Position numbers and translations under genes: made by a program. The notes beneath the pieces are model-generated. The model was not told where the DNA came from. It did not search any database and worked only from the letters and a program-made list of their open reading frames with translations. DNA of 33,828 nucleotides, from positions 1 to 33,828 of the IMG/VR virus record IMGVR_UViG_3300034418_001924. The stretch is one strand, 5' to 3'. Below are positions 12,759 through 20,880 of the stretch, piece by piece. How positions within the stretch are numbered: position 1 is the stretch's first letter; each line of letters starts with the position of its first letter. This DNA is from a virus.

Positions 12759-13406
12759 TTATCCTTTAACACCAAATAACCTAAATTTTCCACTTGCTAT
12801 ATTTCCACTTTGCATTGTAATTTTAATACCTGCCATTTGTGTTGCTGTTTCTAATGTACTTGCATCTAAAGCAACATAATTATCCCCATCACTATTTTTA
12901 TATATATTATTATTTATAAGTCTAATTAATTGGTCATTATTATTTGGAAATATATCTATAATGCAAGAAAGACTTTCATTTGCTGTAGTTCCAACACCAG
13001 TTGCTGTTCTTGTAAAATTAGTATCTGCCCCATTTGTATAAAAACTTGAATTAGCACCAGTTGGTTTATACATACTGATATAATAACCAGACCTGTAATA
13101 TGTTCCAGTAATATCAGCAGGTGCTGAACTTCTATGGATAAAATATATAGCTTGTGCATCAGTAGAAGGAGTAATTTCATCAATATATAATTTATAAGAA
13201 ACATAAGTAGAGTTATCTACAAAATTATCAAATGTTATATTTGTACTTGAACTTGCATCAGCACTTCCTAATAAAACTAAGCTACCACTTGTAATAGCAG
13301 AAACATCTACGCCATCTACTTCGCCATCTTTAATTAAAACACCATCAATAGTTACACCATTTGCACTTGTATATTCATTGATTGTGTTTACTTGTATTTC
13401 ACTCAT
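12759..13406 (-). CDS. Tail appendage / receptor-binding-like protein, paralogue D (215 aa)
   Basis: N-terminal ~45 residues begin S-E-I-Q-V-N-T-I-N-E-Y-T, a fibre-style attachment motif followed by a D-G-V repeat-like strand. The remainder matches the 174/175/190-residue family: S-T-Y-V-S-Y-K-L-Y-I core and I-A-S-G-K-F-R-L-F-G-V near the end. The ATG overlaps the long fibre's TGA (ATGA), and no strong ribosome site is seen, so translation is probably coupled. Probable host-recognition protein. Confidence 0.65.
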   Translation of the reverse strand: MSEIQVNTINEYTSANGVTIDGVLIKDGEVDGVDVSAITSGSLVLLGSADASSSTNITFDNFVDNSTYVSYKLYIDEITPSTDAQAIYFIHRSSAPADITGTYYRSGYYISMYKPTGANSSFYTNGADTNFTRTATGVGTTANESLSCIIDIFPNNNDQLIRLINNNIYKNSDGDNYVALDASTLETATQMAGIKITMQSGNIASGKFRLFGVKG

Positions 13407-15388
13407 AATATAACCATTGTACCAGCATTTGTAACTGTTCCTGTTATTGTAATAGGTCCTGCTAATACTGCACCTTCTGTTGCAGCAACTGTGTATGTTG
13501 CAGCTTGTGTCTGATTATGTCTAAAGATACCACCATCAGCAGTTAGTGCAATACCACCTGTATTCCAAGTAGCCATATCTGTACTATCTAAGTTGTAATC
13601 TAAACCATTATTGATACCATCTGTAATTGTTAAATCTGAATCTCCATCTGTTAAAGCGTTAGCAGAACCTGAAGCAATCTGTGATGGTTTAACTTTGTAA
13701 ACTGTGCCATCTGTAACATCTTCTAAAATAAGTAAGTCGTTAGAAGTATCTACTGTTATACCTGAACCATCTGCTAATTGTGATGGGTCAACAACTAATG
13801 AAGCAGAGAAATCTCCTGAAGTAGCACTATCTCCACCTGACAAACCAGAAGTTGCAGAAGTTGTAATTGTTACTCCTGTAATATCTCCTTGTGAAATAAT
13901 GTCAGAGATTAATGCTTTCTTGGTAGAGTTATCTGTTACATCTTCAATAACAACATAGTCAGTTGATACTGCTGTTGCTACAGATAAATCATTTGCATCT
14001 AATACTAAATCAACTGTTTGTCCTTCTCCTGCAACAGAAGTCTTAGTTAAACCTGCACCTGCTGTTACATCTTCTACATAATTACCTGTGGTATCTGTTC
14101 CTAATGCAACGCTATCAGCAGCAATAGTAGTTGTAATACTTGCTGTATCTCCTGCACTTGTGAATGTTGCAGAACCAGTTACATCTCCTGTTAAGGATAC
14201 AGTTACTGCACTAGATAAAGCACCTGCTGTAGTAGCAGTAGCAGCGTTACCTGTTGTATCTGCATTAATTGTTGCAGGTAAACTTATTGTTACTGTTCCT
14301 GCACTTTCTAAAACTGTTACTTCATTTGCAGTTCCAGCAAAAGTTAATGTTCCACCTAAATCTATAGCAGAAGTATTTGGTACTGTTTCACTATCAGATA
14401 CTGTAATGCTTGAATTAGTTAGTGAAGCGTTAGCAATATTAGTTAAAGTATTATCTGGTCCATTAATTGTTTTATTAGTTAATGTTTGTGTACCAGTAAG
14501 TGTTGCTACTGTACTGTCTATTGCAATAGTTACAGTATTGGTTGCAGCAGATGTGTCTATTCCTGTTCCACCTGCAACTGTTAAAATCTCACTATCTAAA
14601 TCTATTGCGATAGTACCACTATCAGTTGTTATATCTAAATCCTCTGCTGTAACTTGTGCATCTACATAAGCAGTTGTTGCTACTTTAGTAGAGTTATCAT
14701 TACTTGCTTGTGTGGTAGCAGTAACACCATCAGATAAAACAGAAGTTCCTGATAAGGTTGTGGTAATTGTACTTGGTAAACCTATGGTTATTGTTTGTGC
14801 TGAAGCAGATGTTTCAATTTCATTTGCTGTACCAGCAATAGTAAATGTCTGGCTATCTAAATCAACTGCACCAGTTCCAGTATCACCTGCGAAGTCTAAG
14901 TCTTGTGCTGTTACCTGGCTATCTACATATGCTTTAATAGATTGTTGAGTTGCTAAATGTACAGCAGAATCAGATGCCATATTATCTTCATCTTTAACTG
15001 CATTTCCTGCAACTATCTGTGTTCCTGCTTCATTAAAGTTAGCATCTACTCTATCGTTTAAATCTTCAAAATGTTGTGCCATAGCAGACATTCTTATAGT
15101 AGAACCTGCTGCGTGTGTTAAACCTGAAGTTGCTGCTGAACCTGCTAAATATCTATTGCCAATAGCAGATATAGTTAATGTTTTAGTTCCTGTATCTATA
15201 GAACTAACTAAAAAATATTCTCTCTGTGTTGCTGAATCTGGTTCAATAACTAAATAACAAGGTGCTGTTAAGGTATCTCCAGCAGCATTAGATACTGCAT
15301 TTACAGTAATTGTTAAAGCTGTGGAACTCATAGCACCAGATATTGTGGTTTCAAATGCGTTCAATAATTTTGTTTCTTGTGCTGTCAT
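13403..15388 (-). CDS. Long tail fibre protein with internal repeats (661 aa)
   Basis: Almost entirely Thr/Ser/Ala/Asp/Val. Residues 14-102 form a small beta domain. Two ~87-residue repeats start at Y154 and Y241 (Y-V-D-S-Q-V-T-A-Q-D-L-D and Y-V-D-A-Q-V-T-A-E-D-L-D), each with D-L-D-S-x-x-x-T-x-A-G. L-T-G-T-Q-T-L-T-N-K-T-I near 297-308 is a common fibre motif. Later, V-I-E-D-V-T-D and L-I-L-E-D-V-T-D mark another repeat pair. Likely a trimeric fibre shaft. It lies between the tail protein and the appendage run. Confidence 0.8.
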   Translation of the reverse strand: MTAQETKLLNAFETTISGAMSSTALTITVNAVSNAAGDTLTAPCYLVIEPDSATQREYFLVSSIDTGTKTLTISAIGNRYLAGSAATSGLTHAAGSTIRMSAMAQHFEDLNDRVDANFNEAGTQIVAGNAVKDEDNMASDSAVHLATQQSIKAYVDSQVTAQDLDFAGDTGTGAVDLDSQTFTIAGTANEIETSASAQTITIGLPSTITTTLSGTSVLSDGVTATTQASNDNSTKVATTAYVDAQVTAEDLDITTDSGTIAIDLDSEILTVAGGTGIDTSAATNTVTIAIDSTVATLTGTQTLTNKTINGPDNTLTNIANASLTNSSITVSDSETVPNTSAIDLGGTLTFAGTANEVTVLESAGTVTISLPATINADTTGNAATATTAGALSSAVTVSLTGDVTGSATFTSAGDTASITTTIAADSVALGTDTTGNYVEDVTAGAGLTKTSVAGEGQTVDLVLDANDLSVATAVSTDYVVIEDVTDNSTKKALISDIISQGDITGVTITTSATSGLSGGDSATSGDFSASLVVDPSQLADGSGITVDTSNDLLILEDVTDGTVYKVKPSQIASGSANALTDGDSDLTITDGINNGLDYNLDSTDMATWNTGGIALTADGGIFRHNQTQAATYTVAATEGAVLAGPITITGTVTNAGTMVIL

Positions 15389-15395
15389 CTACTTT

Positions 15396-17381
15396 CTATC
15401 CTAGTCCACCTACGCCTAAAAGTGCTAAACCTAACCCTTCTCCAGCAGTAGTTTCTGTTGTTACTTTACTACCTCTAAATCTTACTAGACAATAATATGT
15501 TGCAGAACCTCTTAGAGAAATTTCCTCTACAGGTGCTGATACATTCTCTATTATACCTCTTAATAATGTATCTGGTCTGTATATCTCTAATTCAACATTT
15601 TTTCCTTCTTTGTTACGAAGTGCCTGGTATATTAATTCTCCTTGACCTTTAACATTCAATGCTTTTCTATATGGTCTTTCTATTTGGTCTGATACATTAA
15701 CAGGCATTTCAACAATTAAATCTTCTACTAACTGGAAACCTCTAATAGCAAATGCTAATAGTTTAGGTGTCTGTGAATTATCAACAGTAGAGAGAGTTAT
15801 CTTTGCAGTAATCCATCTACCATTAACTAGCTCCATAACTTGTTCATCACCACCAACACCTGAAGTAAGGTGTACTTGTTCTTCCCAAGTAGTAGCATCT
15901 ACATCATCTAAATCTTTTGTAAATGTTGAAGTAAATAATTTAACTGCACCTGATTGTATGCTTTCTGTACTTAACTTTGCACCAACCCATTGTTTCTTTT
16001 CTGATGTATAAAAGTCTGCTAAAGCAGTAATTAAATAGCCATTATCTACATAAGTAGTTTTCTCTTTATAAACACCTACACCTGATATAACATAAACAAA
16101 TAAAGGAGTTGATGTACCAGTTTGTGTAATACCAAGTACTTTTGCAGTTGCACTTGAAGTATGTCCACTAACAACTAAATTTCTAGCTATACCACCTGTT
16201 GGTAGATAATATCGCCACAGATTTGTTTCTGTTGCTGATTCGTGTATTCCCATATACACACTATCTCTAGTAACAAACATAGAATGTGGGCTTTGGTCTA
16301 CGCCATTATCCCATTGTTTAATAAGTTGTCTATTAGTTAAAACATATAAGTTATCTGCAACTGTAAGTTCTGATGTATAAAATCTACCAGTATAACTTTG
16401 AAAACCTTTTGTTCCTATAAATACTAAACCTTCTGTTGCAGCTAAAGAATGTATTTCTTCAAAAGGTATTTTAGTCTGACCTTTTAATGACCAAGTACCA
16501 CCATCAATTTTTAAAGAATAAATATGTCCATCTGTTGAACCTGCAAGAACTACTGCACCACCATCAATAACAGATGTTATCTCGTGTGTTGGTTCTACTT
16601 TAAATAACGCTGAACCTGTAGAAAATGAAGAAGAAAAGCTATCTGCAAATGGGTCGCCATTCCAAAAGTATTCTGCTGTTGATGATATACCTGCTACAAA
16701 TAAAGAACCTTTAGCAAACCATACACCTGTAAAATTATTGTTAGTAAAACCTGTATTATGACTATGCCAAGGTGTTCCTAATGCTGGGTCATAATGTAAG
16801 AATTGTCCATTTGTTCCATCAGATGTTGTGATATATACCGAGTTACCAAATGCAGCAAGTCCAGTAATATCATAACTTATTGTTACAGGAGTAGTAGTCA
16901 TAGCAGACCAAGTTTCACCTGCATCAGTTGATTCATATAAGGTTGTACCATCAGCTAAATATAAATAGCCATTAGTAGTTTGTGCCATATAGTTATTATC
17001 ATTTGTAAGTGTTACACTTTTACTTTCTGTATCGTGTAATAATTGTACACTGTAACTTTGGTCGCTATCTCCAGCAAAAACATTTACACCTTTACTATCC
17101 CAAAATCTTGAATAATCTCTATCTGTACCATTTCTCTTATGTGCTTTATCTAAACCTTCACCACCAGAGAAATCAGTTCTTGAATAAATCTGTCCAAATT
17201 CTTGTTGGAAATCTTCTGGAGTTTCTGATGTATTGATAGATTGTGCCTGTAATGGAGCTGTATCTATACGAAGTTGCCTACCAGGACCAGCAGCCATACG
17301 AAGTAATAAGTTATCTAAGTTAGCTTCGTAACCAAATGCTTGTGGGTTAGATGTGTTATCTGGACTAGGTAAAGTTGCCAT
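15396..17381 (-). CDS. Large tail protein with beta-propeller-like middle (661 aa)
   Basis: N-terminal ~100 residues look like a tail attachment region. The middle (about 120-430) has repeated beta blades with L-Y-E-S-T-D-A-G-E-T-W-S, close to an Asp-box/BNR motif. The C-terminal third (L-L-A-F-A-I-R-G-F-Q-L-V-E-D and L-E-I-Y-R-P-D-T-L-L-R-G) resembles nozzle or hub proteins of short tails. It follows the connector with a one-base overlap, as tail-nozzle genes often do. Sialidase activity is not implied; Asp boxes also occur in structural propellers. Confidence 0.65.
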   Translation of the reverse strand: MATLPSPDNTSNPQAFGYEANLDNLLLRMAAGPGRQLRIDTAPLQAQSINTSETPEDFQQEFGQIYSRTDFSGGEGLDKAHKRNGTDRDYSRFWDSKGVNVFAGDSDQSYSVQLLHDTESKSVTLTNDNNYMAQTTNGYLYLADGTTLYESTDAGETWSAMTTTPVTISYDITGLAAFGNSVYITTSDGTNGQFLHYDPALGTPWHSHNTGFTNNNFTGVWFAKGSLFVAGISSTAEYFWNGDPFADSFSSSFSTGSALFKVEPTHEITSVIDGGAVVLAGSTDGHIYSLKIDGGTWSLKGQTKIPFEEIHSLAATEGLVFIGTKGFQSYTGRFYTSELTVADNLYVLTNRQLIKQWDNGVDQSPHSMFVTRDSVYMGIHESATETNLWRYYLPTGGIARNLVVSGHTSSATAKVLGITQTGTSTPLFVYVISGVGVYKEKTTYVDNGYLITALADFYTSEKKQWVGAKLSTESIQSGAVKLFTSTFTKDLDDVDATTWEEQVHLTSGVGGDEQVMELVNGRWITAKITLSTVDNSQTPKLLAFAIRGFQLVEDLIVEMPVNVSDQIERPYRKALNVKGQGELIYQALRNKEGKNVELEIYRPDTLLRGIIENVSAPVEEISLRGSATYYCLVRFRGSKVTTETTAGEGLGLALLGVGGLG

Positions 17382-18283
17382 TACGCACTATAGTTTATGT
17401 TCATAATTGATACAGGTGCTGGATATAAAGAACGCAAGTTTCCTCTAGCTTCATCTATCAATAATGACCTAAGTCTAAGTAGTGCATTTCTAAGTCTTTC
17501 TCCTGAACCAACTGGGTAGTTTTCAGCAGCTAATCTCTCTGTAATAAACTCTTGTGTTGTAGCATCTATATCTGTTGCACCTACTACATCAGCTACAGCA
17601 CCTACCATTACTATTTGTTCATACTCATCAGCTATTAAACAATCAGTTGCTAGGTCATCTGTTTCAGCAGTTGGTCTAACAAACTTTCTTTTCACAACTA
17701 AATAAACTGTTTTACCTGTTGAAGTGTTATAAAACTGAACAGCAGTATTAGTTGACGATGGTGGAAAATCTCTAAGTAGTTCTGTTCCAGCAGAAGTATA
17801 TAATTCGCCACTAGAGTTTTGTACATAAGAAGTTAATATCTCTACTGTACTTGCAGGTACTTCTACATAAGTTGAAGCAGAAGTAACAGATGTTGTTGTT
17901 ACATTATACAGACTAGGATATAATCTAACAATATTATCTGATACTGCATCAAATACAGTTTTTCTTGGAAAGGTTGGATTAAGTGTCATTGTTGCATTAT
18001 CTGAATGACTTGCAGCAGTTGTACCTTTAAATCCTCTTGCAACAGTTAAAGTTCTTGTTGAATTATTAGCATTAGTAACCAACATTAGTTCTTGGTCTAT
18101 CTCTACTAATCCACCTGCACCTAAAAGGTTTTCTTCTTCAGTTGAGAATAGTCCTGCTTCATACACAATGCTTGTTGTGCTGTTATCTATAGACCCATCT
18201 AACCTAGAAAATGCTGGTAAATCATCTGGTTTGTTTAAATAATCTCTATAAATTCTATCTACGAGTGTGCTTACTGCTGCCAT
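17381..18283 (-). CDS. Head-tail connector / adaptor protein (300 aa)
   Basis: Position immediately after the major capsid gene and before the large tail protein suggests a connector. Residues 34-102 are a small beta domain: E-Q/E-L-M-L-V-T, T-R-T-L-T-V-A-R-G-F-K-G-T-T-A-A-S-H. Residues 110 to the end mix beta strands with helical segments and end in R-L-R-N-A-L-L-R-L-R-S-L-L, consistent with a ring-forming adaptor. No catalytic motif. Confidence 0.65.
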   Translation of the reverse strand: MAAVSTLVDRIYRDYLNKPDDLPAFSRLDGSIDNSTTSIVYEAGLFSTEEENLLGAGGLVEIDQELMLVTNANNSTRTLTVARGFKGTTAASHSDNATMTLNPTFPRKTVFDAVSDNIVRLYPSLYNVTTTSVTSASTYVEVPASTVEILTSYVQNSSGELYTSAGTELLRDFPPSSTNTAVQFYNTSTGKTVYLVVKRKFVRPTAETDDLATDCLIADEYEQIVMVGAVADVVGATDIDATTQEFITERLAAENYPVGSGERLRNALLRLRSLLIDEARGNLRSLYPAPVSIMNINYSA

Positions 18284-18298
18284 ATATCTCCATATTAC

Positions 18299-18326
18299 TA
18301 GAGGGAGAAGTATTTATCTCCCTCTA
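18299..18326. repeat. 10-bp stem-loop between major capsid and connector genes
   Basis: TAGAGGGAGA (18299-18308) pairs perfectly with TCTCCCTCTA (18317-18326) around an 8-nt loop. On the transcribed minus strand no U-run follows, so it is not a standard terminator. It could protect the capsid mRNA 3' end, be an RNase processing site, or lower read-through into the connector. Confidence 0.6.
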
Positions 18327-18350
18327 ATAAATATACTATCCAACTAAAAA

Positions 18351-19301
18351 TTAGGAAGTTGTTAATCCTGTGATTTTAGCGTGGAAAAGTTCTGGACCAT
18401 ATTCAAGTCCAATTTCACCATAAACTTGGTATTTATAAGCAGCACCTGTTTGAGCGAGTGGCTCAACAAAGAAGTGTCCTTTTCCTGGAATATCCAAGAA
18501 TACTGGCTTACAGAAAGCCAAGTCCACGATTGCTACTTGTCCTGCTGGCATATGTCTGTCAAAGACAATTCCAACTTCACCAAAGTCAGTTTCAATAGTT
18601 GAAATATTGACACCACCCATATTTCTATCTCTTGGTGCAAGTGATAATGCACTTGAATAGATTGAGGATAGTTTTTGCTTTTGGAAGCTATTAGCCATAA
18701 TTACAGGCATCTCAAATGGAGCACCTGAATCTGCCATTAACTTCAAAGCACCATCAACTGCTGCTTGGTCTAATACTGTGTCAGACCCTGCTACCTGATT
18801 GTCAAAGACATTGGTAGAAATAGCTGCCAAGATACCTCTTGTTTTTCTTGCTGTTGATACATCTGTATCTGCTACATATGTACCTTGCAAGAAAGAATAT
18901 TCAATATCTCTTGCAGCTCTTTTTAGAGCCATATCCAACTGGAATGCCAATTCATCTTGAACTGGTTGGTTACCAATAATGGATTGTCCATTAAGGTTTC
19001 CTGTTGCTGCTTGTTTGGTATAAGATACCTGTACACCATATTGCATAATTTGAGTAACATTAATTACTTCACTTCTGCTTCTTTCTGCGAAACTTGGGTC
19101 AGCTCCTTCAACTGCTGCTGTTTGTGCAGCTGCTGCGTTATCAACTGTTTGCCAAGTAAATTGTTTTGATGTAACTGATTTTCCACCAGTTAAACCACCA
19201 ATAGCAGAGAGAAAAGGTGTGTCGTTTGGAGTGATGTTAAATAACTCACCCACATAATTAGGGAGGTCATAAGAATCTCCCATTCCTGATACTGCACCCA
19301 T
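18351..19301 (-). CDS. Major capsid protein, HK97-fold
   Basis: 316 aa. N-terminal G-D-S-Y-D-L-P-N-Y-V-G-E-L-F-N-I-T-P-N-D-T-P-F-L is typical of major capsid proteins of the SU10/DUF5309-like type, followed by W-Q-T-V-D and R-S-R-S-E-V-I-N-V-T-Q-I strands. The later P-V-I-M-A-N-S-F-Q-K-Q-K-L and the C-terminal G-E-I-G-L-E-Y-G-P-E-L-F-H-A-K-I fit the same family. Good ribosome site (AAAGGAGA). It lies 14 nt after the scaffold-like gene, and codon use is less extreme than elsewhere, as expected for high expression. Confidence 0.88.
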   Translation of the reverse strand: MGAVSGMGDSYDLPNYVGELFNITPNDTPFLSAIGGLTGGKSVTSKQFTWQTVDNAAAAQTAAVEGADPSFAERSRSEVINVTQIMQYGVQVSYTKQAATGNLNGQSIIGNQPVQDELAFQLDMALKRAARDIEYSFLQGTYVADTDVSTARKTRGILAAISTNVFDNQVAGSDTVLDQAAVDGALKLMADSGAPFEMPVIMANSFQKQKLSSIYSSALSLAPRDRNMGGVNISTIETDFGEVGIVFDRHMPAGQVAIVDLAFCKPVFLDIPGKGHFFVEPLAQTGAAYKYQVYGEIGLEYGPELFHAKITGLTTS

Positions 19302-19315
19302 TTTTTAAATCTCCT

Positions 19316-19774
19316 TTACTTTTTTTCTAATAGGGCTTTTAATTTGTCTGCTTTGAGAGCTGAACTTGTTTTCCAATCACCATCAGCTTGTGCTTGTGCT
19401 ATCTGGTCATCAATGCCAACAGGTTCTACTGGTACTGATGCTTCTATAACAGTATCTAAGTTTGCTTGGCTAGAAACAACTCTTTGCCTTTGCAATTCTT
19501 GTTGAGTTGCTTGTGGTAGGACTTCGCCCCAACCATACTGTGAAGCAAATTCTTTTATTGCATCTACTTCTAACTCACCTTTATACAAGTCTTTTAATGC
19601 TTTACCTGCACCAGTAGCTGGGTCAAAACCTGCATCTTTAATGGCTGATTCCATCTTCACAGATTTATATTCTTTCTCTACTGCTTCAAGTTCTTTAATG
19701 CGTTCACGCATTGACTTAATAGCATTGTTATCTTCTTGCATATCTTCTACTGTATTTTCTACTTCGTTTTCCAT
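19316..19774 (-). CDS. Capsid scaffolding protein (152 aa)
   Basis: Acidic N-terminus, a coiled coil at about 18-45 (I-K-S-M-R-E-R-I-K-E-L-E-A-V-E-K-E), a central domain with G-F-D-P-A-T-G-A-G-K-A-L-K-D-L, and a basic helical end (L-K-A-D-K-L-K-A-L-L-E-K-K). This is the usual plan of scaffold proteins encoded directly before the major capsid protein. GGAGAG lies upstream of the ATG. It is the first gene after the structured leader, so scaffold and capsid would be co-expressed from the promoter at 19991-20017. Confidence 0.75.
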   Translation of the reverse strand: MENEVENTVEDMQEDNNAIKSMRERIKELEAVEKEYKSVKMESAIKDAGFDPATGAGKALKDLYKGELEVDAIKEFASQYGWGEVLPQATQQELQRQRVVSSQANLDTVIEASVPVEPVGIDDQIAQAQADGDWKTSSALKADKLKALLEKK

Positions 19775-19807
19775 TATCTCTCCTACTCCAAGATTTTCTA
19801 CTAACTA

Positions 19808-19988
19808 CATCATCCTTGGGATAATGATGCGATAGGCGACAAAAAATAATTTAAGAATAACTAGAATTGTCAGCCACTTCTGGGCTATTCAGATACTAGG
19901 CGAATTGTAATACGCAGCTTACACGCCAGTTATAAGCTGGAAGGTGCAGAGTCAATTTATATTCGCAGACTACCACTATGCGACAATT
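19808..19988 (-). ncRNA. Structured 5' leader RNA of the scaffold-capsid transcript (candidate)
   Basis: On the minus strand an outer stem AATTGTC (19988-19982) pairs with GACAATT (19871-19865). An inner stem GCGAAT (19966-19961) pairs with ATTCGC (19905-19900). It encloses a hairpin CAGCTTA/TAAGCTG (19939-19933 with 19921-19915, 11-nt loop). A small hairpin AGCC/GGCT (19886-19883 with 19875-19872) lies beside it. A last hairpin CATCAT/ATGATG (19829-19824 with 19813-19808) stands before the ribosome site. This is a branched fold in an otherwise non-coding 245-nt gap. No known RNA family recognised; it could be a cis-regulator, a packaging-related RNA or a stable trans-acting RNA. Confidence 0.45.
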
Positions 19989-19990
19989 TA

Positions 19991-20017
19991 ATTATACCAC
20001 TATATTTAGTATGTCAA
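19991..20017 (-). promoter_or_regulatory. Late promoter for scaffold and capsid genes
   Basis: Minus strand: TTGACA (20017-20012), 15-bp spacer, TATAAT (19996-19991), with TGG directly before the -10, forming an extended -10. The spacer is short but the elements are consensus. Start near 19984-19988 coincides with the 5' end of the outer stem of the leader structure. Confidence 0.65.
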
Positions 20018-20019
20018 GG

Positions 20020-20880
20020 TTATTCTTCTACTAAACCTAGTACCCTACGACCTGCTCTTGCAGCACTAGGAGTAGGTGTAAATTCAGATAATTGTTGTGC
20101 TTCTAATTTTCTTATTCGTTCTCTTTCTTCAGCAGAACCAAACACTTGTGCTTGTACAAATTCTTCAATATCGTAACCAGGTCTTTGTAACATTCCTTCA
20201 GGAGTTAATTCTTCTTCTGGAGTAACAACTTCATCTGGTTGAAATCTTCTAGTTAAAGATGCTATTCTAGGTACTTCTTCTTCAGCAGCAGCAAATAATT
20301 GTCTTGCTTGTGCTTGTGTCAATCCTGCTCTTTCTAAGGCTTGTGCTTCAGCAGCAGATAATTTAAATCCTTTTAATCCTGCTTCTCCACCTATTTGTGC
20401 AGCAGTTATTCTTCCTTCTATTAAACCTTGCCCAATATCTGGGTCAATAATAGAAGCCAATATTGCTTGGTCATTTAAATCAATTCCAAAATTTGCTGAA
20501 TAATAATCTTTTACAGCAGGAATATTTTGTAATATTCCTTCACTTGCTGTAGCTACTCTCTGTCTAAAAGTATTAGGTGATATTCCTTTTTCTATTAAAG
20601 TTGCAAATGTATTTTCAAAATAATCTTTATTCATTCCATAATCTGCAATAGTTAATCCATAAGATTCTTTAACAGCAGCATAATCAGATTCTGATAATCT
20701 AACTGTTCCATCAGTTCTTTTGTTCTTTGGAAAATATTGTTCATAATCTTCAGATTGTCTAACTTCAGCTAATGCTATATCAGTATTTTGATTTTTAGAA
20801 TATGAGTTTGCATATACCATAACTAATGATTCTGGTAACCAAGGAAGTAAAGCTCTAACTTCTTTTAAAAATTCTTCCAT
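20020..20880 (-). CDS. Putative internal virion protein (286 aa)
   Basis: Helical protein opening L-L-P-W-L-P-E-S-L-V-M-V-Y-A-N-S-Y. Similar openings recur, from memory, in phage proteins next to ejection genes. I-P-A-V-K-D-Y-Y-S-A-N-F-G-I-D-L and G-Q-G-L-I-E-G-R-I-T-A-A-Q-I-G-G-E-A follow. The Ala/Gln-rich end is amphipathic and could line a channel. No catalytic motif. It overlaps the upstream gene by one base and is the last of the internal-protein block before the scaffold promoter. Structural role inferred from position. Confidence 0.55.
   Translation of the reverse strand: MEEFLKEVRALLPWLPESLVMVYANSYSKNQNTDIALAEVRQSEDYEQYFPKNKRTDGTVRLSESDYAAVKESYGLTIADYGMNKDYFENTFATLIEKGISPNTFRQRVATASEGILQNIPAVKDYYSANFGIDLNDQAILASIIDPDIGQGLIEGRITAAQIGGEAGLKGFKLSAAEAQALERAGLTQAQARQLFAAAEEEVPRIASLTRRFQPDEVVTPEEELTPEGMLQRPGYDIEEFVQAQVFGSAEERERIRKLEAQQLSEFTPTPSAARAGRRVLGLVEE

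Noticed and set aside
14088-14948. Long open frames on the plus strand opposite the long fibre (up to 193 codons)
   Set aside because: Val/Ala/Ser-rich mirror of a repetitive Thr/Ala/Asp fibre sequence; no ribosome site and no packing with other plus-strand genes. A shadow of the real gene.
15396-17381. Sialidase activity from the Asp-box-like motif
   Set aside because: Only one clear Asp-box-like motif and no catalytic Arg triad or Tyr/Glu pair; such motifs also occur in structural propellers.
19865-19988. tRNA or tmRNA in the scaffold leader
   Set aside because: An AGTGGTAG stretch recalls a tRNA D-loop, but no acceptor stem, T-loop (GGTTCRA) or anticodon stem can be placed.
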